Positions 58,076 to 64,000 of a DNA stretch of 64,000 nucleotides are shown piece after piece. The notes beneath the pieces are model-generated. The model did not search any database. It was not told where the DNA came from and saw only the letters and a program-made list of their open reading frames with translations. Positions within the stretch are counted from its first letter, which is position 1; each line of letters begins with the position of its first letter. Source of the stretch: Bacillota bacterium (GTDB lineage Bacteria; Bacillota; Clostridia; Acetivibrionales; DSM-1351). Both the position numbers and the translations under genes were made by a program. The stretch lies in NCBI GenBank assembly GCA_023390335.1, contig JAEWCZ010000080.1, positions 1-64,000 of the forward strand, given 5' to 3'.

Positions 58076-58762
58076 ATGAGAAGATTGAACAGAGAGGTTT
58101 TGGCACAGATAACAGTTTTATTCATAATTGCAGCTTTCCTGCTTCATTCTGTTGCAGGAGGGAATATAAAACATTATGTTAATATTCATATGATTAAGTA
58201 CATCTGGCTTTCAGTAATGGGCGTTATAATTATTGCATTATCCTTGATGCCCGCTTTGTTCAAGCCAAAACGAAGAAATAACATACTTCCTTGCGTTATT
58301 CTGATAATCCCGATAATGGTTGGAATTATCATCCCGGCAGCTCCTTCGGACAATTCTGCTAGTAATTCGTGTGAAATGCAGTTTAAGGCTGATAATCATA
58401 TAGTTAATATAAGTGATGATGAATATTTGAAGTGGTACAATGAAGCCAGTGAGAACCCCTATAAATACAACTCTGAGACAGTGAGAATAAAGGGGATGGT
58501 ATTCCGGATGGACGGGTTTAGTAAAAATGAATTTGTTCCAGCCCGTATGTCAATGGTGTGCTGTGCCGCAGACCTTGTACCATATGGATTCAAATGCAAA
58601 TATAAGAACGCGGAAAAGTGGAAAAATGGTGAGTGGGTTTATGTAACAGCAAGAATAAAAGTGGAGTACGAGCCCCATTTGAAAAAAGAAATGCCTGTAC
58701 TCTATGGGATATCAATTGCTCCTGCACAGAAACCGGAAAATGAACTGGTTTACCCCAATTAG
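58076..58762 (+). CDS. TIGR03943 family (DUF1980) permease partner
   Basis: 228 residues. Two N-terminal membrane segments (about 10-30 and 40-60), one more near 75-95, then an outside domain with a typical CCAADLVPYGFKC motif and RIKVEYEPH. TIGR03943 proteins (like B. subtilis YcgQ) are nearly always coded beside a DUF318 permease (like YcgR), as here. The pair probably moves or binds a metal or cofactor at the membrane. TGGAGTGAG precedes the ATG. Confidence 0.87.
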   Translation: MRRLNREVLAQITVLFIIAAFLLHSVAGGNIKHYVNIHMIKYIWLSVMGVIIIALSLMPALFKPKRRNNILPCVILIIPIMVGIIIPAAPSDNSASNSCEMQFKADNHIVNISDDEYLKWYNEASENPYKYNSETVRIKGMVFRMDGFSKNEFVPARMSMVCCAADLVPYGFKCKYKNAEKWKNGEWVYVTARIKVEYEPHLKKEMPVLYGISIAPAQKPENELVYPN

Positions 58763-58825
58763 GCAATGTTTTATTTTCCTAAATACCACAATACTACAAT
58801 ATAATACAAAAGTATACACATTATA

Positions 58826-58854
58826 TTGACAAATTATTCAGAATATTATATTGT
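58826..58854 (+). promoter_or_regulatory. Candidate sigma-A promoter
   Basis: TTGACA at 58826-58831 with TATTGT at 58849-58854 (17-bp gap), or TATATT at 58847 (15-bp gap). It lies about 115 bp before the BtrH-like gene, in an A/T-rich gap. Confidence 0.5.
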
Positions 58855-58968
58855 GGGAATAAATAACAGTGATCACTGTTGTTACCATGAATACTCAAAC
58901 ATATGTATTACTCAATAAAAATCGACCTTTGGCTCTGTTTGAGATCTTAAGTTTAATGAGGTGGAAAT

Positions 58969-60072
58969 ATGAAACGTGATTTAAAAGATTTTAACTTCTT
59001 TAAGTTAAGTAACGGGAAAGAAGATTTTATTTCACTACAGCTCAACTGCTTGGAAGCTTCCATTTACAACATATTAAAAAATACCGTCAACATAGATAAA
59101 AATATAATTTCATCTCTTTTCGTTAGGGATATAAACCCTGCTCTGTGGCTTCATAAAACAGATGAGATATTAAGATTAAATAATGAAAGTAAGAATCTAC
59201 CATCACTTTGGAGTAAATACATACAGCTTAATGAGTATGTAAAAATTCAAGAAAAGGATTCCATAAACCTTCTGAAGAAGCTTCTTGATGAAGGACATAT
59301 GGTCATCCTTCAAACCGTCTTTGAAAAGATGAAATTCTATCACAAATATGATCCCAATTTTGATGTCAGCACATATTTTCAGGGACCTCAGAACCATGTA
59401 AATATTTTGCTCCATTACGAAGAGGACAAGGTATATTTTGTTGAGAAGGCTCCCTTTTCGGTAAACAAAGATAATTATGTTACATATGATTTGAACAGCC
59501 AGATTGGGGTAGCACCCATAAGCGAACTGGCTGAAGCCTGCAGCCACTTTCTGAGATGTTATACTCTGGAAATTAATCAAACCGAGCTGCATAAGAGTAA
59601 TACAATTAAAGATGAAATTACAGGCTTTATAAAGACTATGGCGGACAATTATTTTAATGGTGGCAGTAATGATTTGTACGGATATACGATTAATTACGGA
59701 AAAGATGCGTTACATAAACTTATTCAATTATGTAATGAGGAGTACGATCTAAAAAACTATTTTCAGACAGTGGGTTGGAAGCAAAGAGACAGGTTAACCT
59801 TCGATATCTGGATGCTGTACGGAGCCAGGAAAATTCTTTTTGAATACTTAAAGCAGGCTAATACTGATACTTCCATGAAATTTGAGGAACTTTTAGGTAC
59901 ACTCAGGGAGTCCATTTCCAGATGGACAATTTTGGAAAAACACTTAAATAAAATACTTCAGTCCAAAGTTAATAATCTTAATGATAGAACTGCTACAATG
60001 ATTAAGGGTTTGATGGAGGTGGAAGCTAAGCTGTATAGTATGTTAGCAAGATACTTTAGAACTGTTGCGTAG
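58969..60072 (+). CDS. BtrH N-terminal-like protein
   Basis: 367 residues, no signal peptide or membrane segment. QLNCLEASIYNIL (Cys28) and a later GPQNHVNILLHYEEDKVYFVE with a conserved-looking His resemble the papain-like BtrH_N fold found in butirosin biosynthesis and other peptide/antibiotic clusters. The C-terminal ~170 residues are helical. It might move an acyl or peptidyl group (inference). GAGGTGG precedes the start. No biosynthetic partner lies beside it. Confidence 0.55.
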   Translation: MKRDLKDFNFFKLSNGKEDFISLQLNCLEASIYNILKNTVNIDKNIISSLFVRDINPALWLHKTDEILRLNNESKNLPSLWSKYIQLNEYVKIQEKDSINLLKKLLDEGHMVILQTVFEKMKFYHKYDPNFDVSTYFQGPQNHVNILLHYEEDKVYFVEKAPFSVNKDNYVTYDLNSQIGVAPISELAEACSHFLRCYTLEINQTELHKSNTIKDEITGFIKTMADNYFNGGSNDLYGYTINYGKDALHKLIQLCNEEYDLKNYFQTVGWKQRDRLTFDIWMLYGARKILFEYLKQANTDTSMKFEELLGTLRESISRWTILEKHLNKILQSKVNNLNDRTATMIKGLMEVEAKLYSMLARYFRTVA

Positions 60073-60092
60073 GTCATTATTAGCCAATGTTC

Positions 60093-60147
60093 TTGACAGT
60101 TAATTTAAATAAATATATGCTTTTAGTTAAGTTAGCGTTGAACTAAA
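60093..60147 (+). promoter_or_regulatory. Promoter and candidate operator of the LacI-type gene
   Basis: TTGACA (60093-60098), 17 bp, TATGCT (60116-60121) is a good sigma-A promoter. Directly behind it TTTAGTT (60122-60128) and AACTAAA (60141-60147) form an inverted repeat with a 12-base centre, well placed for a repressor, perhaps the LacI-type protein itself. Confidence 0.55.
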
Positions 60148-60233
60148 GATGGAAAAACTTGTTAAATTATAGTAAAATAATAATCAACCACATAAGATAA
60201 ATGGTACTGACAGTTTTTATGAGAGGTGAGATT

Positions 60234-61238
60234 ATGAAAAGCAGCATATCTATGAAGAATATCGCAAAGGAATTAAATGTCAGCATTGTCACAGTTTCTA
60301 AAGCACTGAATGATAAAGACGGTGTCAGTGAAGAGTTAAAGCTAAAGATAAAAGCTTTGGCTGATAAAATGGGATACAGGTACAATATGATGGCAAAATC
60401 CATGAGGGATGGTTTGTCATATAATATAGGAGTAATCATCCCCGAACATTTTTTGGGAGATGACAAATCGTATTATTTCAGTGTTTTTAAACACCTCTCG
60501 TTGATAATGGAGAGGTACCAGTATTGTGCAATCCTTCAGGTTTTAAACTCTGGGGATGAGAAAGATGTAATACTGCCTAAGTTTTATTATGACAAAAAGG
60601 TAGACGGTCTTATAGTGCTGGGACAGGTGAATAAAGCCTATATAAAGGCTCTGCAGAAAATAGAAATACCCGTACTTTTTCTAGACTTTTACGATGAAAG
60701 TACAGACGTAGATTCTATAACGGTGGACAATTATTCCGGTGCTTATGAAATAACAAATTATCTCATAAAAAGTGGACATGTAAAAATAGCTTTTGTGGGA
60801 GATATATATGCAACCAGTAGCATTCAGGACAGATATCTGGGCATGTGTAAATCTCTTTTGGAACATGGAATAAAATTACGGGAAGATTATGTGATATGCG
60901 ACAGGGATGACCAAGGAAAGTATATCGAACTGAAGTTACCGAGTGATATGCCTACCGCTTTTGTATGCAATTGTGACGGTGTAGCATATAACCTCATAAT
61001 AAAGCTGAAGGAAATGAGCTATAGTGTTCCGGACGATTTTTCAGTAGTCGGGTTTGATAATGATATATATGCTACAATCTCCGAACCGCAAATTACCACA
61101 GTAGAGGTTGATGTAGCAGAAATGGCAGGAACAGCAGTAAAATCCATCCTCGACAAGGCAAAAAAAGAGAACAGAAGCCAGGGCAGGTCTACCATAAAGG
61201 GCAAGATTGTATACAGGGACTCAGTTAAAAAGATTTAA
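60234..61238 (+). CDS. LacI family transcriptional regulator
   Basis: 334 residues from ATG 60234 with GAGAGGTGAG just upstream; an ATG at 60201 lacks an RBS. The N-terminal helix-turn-helix is SMKNIAKELNVSIVTVSKALND. The rest is the periplasmic-binding-protein-like ligand domain, with YNIGVIIPEHFL, DGLIVLGQVN, SVVGFDNDIYA and the usual QITTVEVDVAEMAGTAVKSI. It probably senses a sugar. No transport or glycosidase gene lies next to it, so its target is elsewhere or itself. Confidence 0.92.
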   Translation: MKSSISMKNIAKELNVSIVTVSKALNDKDGVSEELKLKIKALADKMGYRYNMMAKSMRDGLSYNIGVIIPEHFLGDDKSYYFSVFKHLSLIMERYQYCAILQVLNSGDEKDVILPKFYYDKKVDGLIVLGQVNKAYIKALQKIEIPVLFLDFYDESTDVDSITVDNYSGAYEITNYLIKSGHVKIAFVGDIYATSSIQDRYLGMCKSLLEHGIKLREDYVICDRDDQGKYIELKLPSDMPTAFVCNCDGVAYNLIIKLKEMSYSVPDDFSVVGFDNDIYATISEPQITTVEVDVAEMAGTAVKSILDKAKKENRSQGRSTIKGKIVYRDSVKKI

Positions 61239-61257
61239 CTATCACATTAAATAATTA

Positions 61258-61290
61258 AATTGTATGGGATTCCATACGATTTTTTTATTT
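61258..61290 (+). terminator. Terminator after the LacI-type gene
   Basis: AATTGTATGG (61258-61267) pairs with CCATACGATT (61272-61281), followed by seven Ts. It ends the regulator gene. Confidence 0.82.
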
Positions 61291-61415
61291 TATTCAAAGC
61301 TGAAAAGCCTTAACGTTAACCTAATACCCTGAGTGTGCAATTATGAAGAATAGTTGATTTAGTTTAATTAATTGGTATAGAATAATATATAAAATGAAAA
61401 CCGGAAGGAATTTAT

Positions 61416-61868
61416 ATGCAAATACTTGTTGATGCCGACGCATGTCCGGTAAAGGATATAATTATCAGAAACGCAAAGAAACATGGCATTCCAGTAATCA
61501 TGATTATTGACACAAGCCACGAACTCAATGATGGATATAGTACGGTAATTACCGTGGACAAGGCACGTGACAGTGTTGACATAAAACTTATAAATATGGT
61601 CAAAAAGGGCGATATTGTGGTCACTCAAGACTATGGTGTAGCTGCTATGGGACTTGGTAAAGGTGCAAAGGTTCTGAACCAAAACGGCTTGATATATTCA
61701 GATAACAATATCGACAGATTGTTATTTGAAAGACATTTGGGTCAAAAAATCAGAAGAGCGGGAGGAAGAACCGGCACTATAAGAAAGAGGTCAAAGGAAA
61801 ATGATGAAGCCTTTGAAAAAGCACTCCTACTGCTCATAAATTCAGAACCTAAAAGTCCACAAGATTGA
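61416..61868 (+). CDS. YaiI/YqxD (UPF0178, DUF188) family protein
   Basis: 150 residues of usual length. MQILVDADACPVKDIIIRNA, VVTQDYGVAAMGLGKGA and a C-terminal RAGGRTGTIRKRSKEND are the conserved blocks. The fold is PIN/NYN-nuclease-like with several conserved Asp, so RNA processing is possible, but the role is not known. CGGAAGGAA precedes the ATG. Confidence 0.92.
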   Translation: MQILVDADACPVKDIIIRNAKKHGIPVIMIIDTSHELNDGYSTVITVDKARDSVDIKLINMVKKGDIVVTQDYGVAAMGLGKGAKVLNQNGLIYSDNNIDRLLFERHLGQKIRRAGGRTGTIRKRSKENDEAFEKALLLLINSEPKSPQD

Positions 61869-61894
61869 ATATATAGGTTAATGGGGGGATTAAA

Positions 61895-62569
61895 ATGGAT
61901 AAAAATACAAAGGCAATTATAGACAAGAGAATTAAGAAAACCATGGAAAATCTGAGAGCCAATAACATGCAGCCTTACTATGTTGAATGTGTAAAGGATG
62001 TAGTGGGGAAGGTAACTGAATTGCTTGCAGAGGGGGATACGGTTGCTGTAGGCGGTTCTATGAGCTTATTTGAAGCGGGTATACTAGATTTGCTCCGTTC
62101 AGGTAAATATACTTTTCTTGACAGATATGAAAAGGGATTATCCGGGGAACAGATGAGAGAAATTTTTCTAAAATCCTTTTATGCGGATGTGTATCTTTGC
62201 AGTTCGAATGCCATTACGGAAAATGGGGAACTATACAATGTAGATGGCAATTCCAACAGGGTTGCTGCAATATGCTACGGACCAGAATCAGTAATAATTG
62301 TGGTTGGTATAAATAAAATAGTAAGAAACCTGGATGAAGCAATTAAAAGAGTAAAAACCATGGCAGCTCCGGCAAATGCTACTCGACTTGATTGTACTAC
62401 CTATTGTACGGAAAAAGGAGAGTGCATGGGACTGACATCTGGGGATTCCTGTATGACAAGCGGCTGTAGAGGAAAACACAGAATATGCTGCAATTATGTT
62501 GTCAGCGGGTACCAAAACCAAAAAGACAGGATTAAAGTAATAATAGTTGGAGAGGAACTGGGCTATTAA
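61895..62569 (+). CDS. LUD domain (LutC/DUF162-like) protein
   Basis: 224 residues. MENLRANNMQPYYVECVKDV, DTVAVGGSMSLFEAGI, VYLCSSNAITENGELYNVDG and GINKIVRNLDEAIKRVKT follow the LUD-domain pattern of lactate-utilisation proteins. A Cys-rich tail (about 165-205, with CTTYC and CMTSGCRGKHRICCN) is usual in the clostridial single-gene form. No lutA or lutB is present, so a lactate role is not supported here. Confidence 0.88.
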   Translation: MDKNTKAIIDKRIKKTMENLRANNMQPYYVECVKDVVGKVTELLAEGDTVAVGGSMSLFEAGILDLLRSGKYTFLDRYEKGLSGEQMREIFLKSFYADVYLCSSNAITENGELYNVDGNSNRVAAICYGPESVIIVVGINKIVRNLDEAIKRVKTMAAPANATRLDCTTYCTEKGECMGLTSGDSCMTSGCRGKHRICCNYVVSGYQNQKDRIKVIIVGEELGY

Positions 62570-62601
62570 CACAAGAGGCTTCAACTAGAGAGAGAGGCTG
62601 T

Positions 62602-62883
62602 ATGATTGTATCAACACTTAGAATAAAGCTTTATGCACCCATGTGCCATTCACTCAAGGACAAGCGTATGATAGTTAAAAGTATAGTGCAAAGGGCTAGA
62701 AATAAATTCAATGTATCTATAGCTGAGGTAGAAGAACAGGATTTGTATCAGACTATTATAATAGGTGTAGCATGTGTGTCTACTGGCCGAGCACAGGCAA
62801 ATGCTGTTCTGAATGAAGTCTTAAAATTTGTAGAAGCAAATACAGACGCAGAAATAACTGATATTTTATTTGAGGATCGATAA
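62602..62883 (+). CDS. DUF503 (YlxP-like) protein
   Basis: 93 residues, close to the usual size. MIVSTLRIKLYAPMCHSLKDKR, IVKSIVQRARNKFNVSIAEVE and an acidic C terminus are the DUF503 signature. In many Firmicutes it lies by ribosome-maturation genes, but not here. AGAGAGAGAGGC precedes the start. Function unproven. Confidence 0.9.
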   Translation: MIVSTLRIKLYAPMCHSLKDKRMIVKSIVQRARNKFNVSIAEVEEQDLYQTIIIGVACVSTGRAQANAVLNEVLKFVEANTDAEITDILFEDR

Positions 62884-62904
62884 ATATATAAAGGAGTGGC
62901 TGAA

Positions 62905-63423
62905 ATGATTGAAGCAAATAATATTTCTGAGATATGGCTTGCTGGGGGTTGCTTCTGGGGAGTTCAGGCTTTTTTATCGAAACTTCCGGGAGTAATTCAT
63001 ACAGAAGTGGGATATGCCAATGGAAACACTGAAAACCCCACCTATGAGGACGTTTGCACAAGGTCAACAGGACATGCTGAAGCTGTTTATGTAAAGTATG
63101 ATAAATCCAGAATTTCAATTGAAAAGTTGCTGAATTATTTTTTCAGAATTATAGATCCAACCCTGCTGAACAGACAGGGAAACGATGTAGGTACACAGTA
63201 CCGTACAGGTATTTACTATAAGGATTCCCATGACAGAGAAATAATACAAAACTATATCAATAGTAAACAGGAGTTGTATAAAGGAAAAATATTAACAGAG
63301 CTCCTTCCACTTGATAATTTTTATAAAGCAGAGGATTACCATCAGGAGTATCTTGATAAAAATCCTCATGGATATTGTCATATTGACTTGTCCATCTTAA
63401 AGGATATAAAAAACGAAAGGTAG
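62905..63423 (+). CDS. msrA: Peptide methionine sulfoxide reductase A
   Basis: 172 residues from ATG 62905, since AAGGAG (62891-62896) has about 8 bases to it and a GTG at 62896 overlaps that site. The catalytic Cys16 is in GCFWG; GYANGNTENPTYEDV, GHAEAV and the C-terminal EDYHQEYLDKNPHGYC with a resolving-type Cys are all present. It repairs oxidised methionine (S form). No msrB is fused or beside it. Confidence 0.95.
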   Translation: MIEANNISEIWLAGGCFWGVQAFLSKLPGVIHTEVGYANGNTENPTYEDVCTRSTGHAEAVYVKYDKSRISIEKLLNYFFRIIDPTLLNRQGNDVGTQYRTGIYYKDSHDREIIQNYINSKQELYKGKILTELLPLDNFYKAEDYHQEYLDKNPHGYCHIDLSILKDIKNER

Positions 63424-63435
63424 TAAGAATGAACA

Positions 63436-64000
63436 ATGGCATACCAAATAAGAACTATTAATCTCCAAGAGGTCGGAGATTTGTACATAAATATAGTAAA
63501 TGACTTTGCTCCCGGGGAGTATCCGCCATACGATGTTTTGTACAAGCAGCTTGAAAAGGGTATTCAAGATGGGTTTGTGCTTGTAAACGACCAAAAAGAT
63601 GTAGCATACTCTATTTGTACCGAGGACAGTACAAATTCTTTTGTTCTTTTAAGCTTATTAGCAGTTTATAAGGAATGCAGAGGGAGAGGATTCGGGACAG
63701 AGTTTCTTAAAATGTTCAAAAACAGGTATTGTGGTGAAAAAAGCATTATTGTTGAAGTTGAAAAGCCTGAGGCTGCTTTGGAACAAAAAGAGCGAAATAC
63801 CAGAGAAAATAGAATCAAGTTCTATGAAAAAGCAGGTTTCAGGCTATTGCCAGATATTGAATATGCTATATGGGATGTTCCCATGTATCTGATGCTTTTA
63901 CCCATGAAAAATATGCAGATTGACGAAACTTCAATAAGTAGCATAAATAAAGAGATTGAAAAGGCGATGGGTGACATATATCTAAAACTTTTGGGTTCAA
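63436..64000 (+). CDS. GNAT acetyltransferase, cut by window end
   Basis: The frame from ATG 63436 is open to the window edge (188 codons seen). LLSLLAVYKECRGRGFGTEFLKMF holds the acetyl-CoA-binding R-G-x-G motif, and FYEKAGFRLLP is the C-terminal GNAT core. About 50 residues after the GNAT core look like an extra C-terminal tail. It begins 13 bp after msrA and has only a weak RBS, so it may be translated by coupling. The substrate is unknown. Confidence 0.8.
   Translation, partial: MAYQIRTINLQEVGDLYINIVNDFAPGEYPPYDVLYKQLEKGIQDGFVLVNDQKDVAYSICTEDSTNSFVLLSLLAVYKECRGRGFGTEFLKMFKNRYCGEKSIIVEVEKPEAALEQKERNTRENRIKFYEKAGFRLLPDIEYAIWDVPMYLMLLPMKNMQIDETSISSINKEIEKAMGDIYLKLLGS

Noticed and set aside
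61895..62569. Lactate utilisation operon (lutABC)
   Set aside because: Only a single LUD-domain gene is present, with a Cys-rich tail; lutA and lutB are absent, so the lactate role is not supported.

Overview
This window reads as chromosomal DNA of an anaerobic, low-GC clostridial Firmicute. The signs are A/T-rich intergenic DNA, AGGAGG-type ribosome binding sites, frequent TTG/GTG starts, a Rex-type operator, HdrABC-type electron-transfer genes and a siphophage-type prophage. The genus is a guess (Ruminiclostridium-like), from gene content and style only. I saw no tRNA, rRNA or CRISPR array. Both window edges cut a gene.

Positions 1 to about 34,000 are most of a prophage, left end missing (no integrase, repressor or attL visible). 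Order: early/replication genes (DUF2800 nuclease-like, DUF2815 ssDNA-binding-like, family A DNA polymerase, two SNF2 helicases, an orphan DNA methyltransferase, a VapE-type primase/helicase, a VRR-NUC nuclease), with an iteron-like GGACAG repeat region at 10.53-10.79 kb that may be the phage origin; an ArpU-like late regulator; terminase, portal and capsid genes; head-tail connectors; a tail module with a probable +1 frameshifted chaperone pair; a tape measure protein; tail-tip and fibre genes including a glycine-rich adhesin; then lysis genes. The minor head protein at 16.6-18.6 kb carries a C-terminal domain resembling a RelA/SpoT-type nucleotide synthetase, followed at once by a small acidic ORF that could be its immunity partner. 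A secreted stalk-domain protein is encoded on the opposite strand inside the tail module.

34.4-35.9 kb holds an ECF sigma factor and a DUF4179 membrane protein (probable sigma regulator). 36.26-47.2 kb is the most striking host locus: a near-perfect Rex box, then hdrB-hdrC-hdrA-flxD-flxC-flxB-flxA, a soluble fumarate-reductase-like iron-sulfur protein and flavoprotein, both subunits of class I fumarase, and a small PQ-loop membrane protein. Together they suggest a cytoplasmic NADH-linked malate-to-fumarate-to-succinate route coupled, possibly by flavin-based electron bifurcation, to ferredoxin reduction, and derepressed when NADH is high.

47.4-48.5 kb is a run of decayed gene pieces (including an ABC ATPase tail). 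48.5-53.5 kb holds a lipoprotein, a divergent acyl-CoA-synthetase/condensation-domain pair lying between two 30-bp near-identical direct repeats, and a cluster of strong hairpins that may be an IS200/IS605-type remnant. 53.6-58.8 kb holds a CarD regulator, a GNAT enzyme, a Fur/Zur-type regulator and, divergent from it, a metal-type operon of a COG0523 GTPase, an unusual GTPase-permease fusion and a TIGR03943 partner. The right end has a BtrH-like protein, a LacI regulator and ordinary housekeeping genes (YaiI/YqxD family, LUD domain, DUF503, MsrA, a cut-off GNAT).
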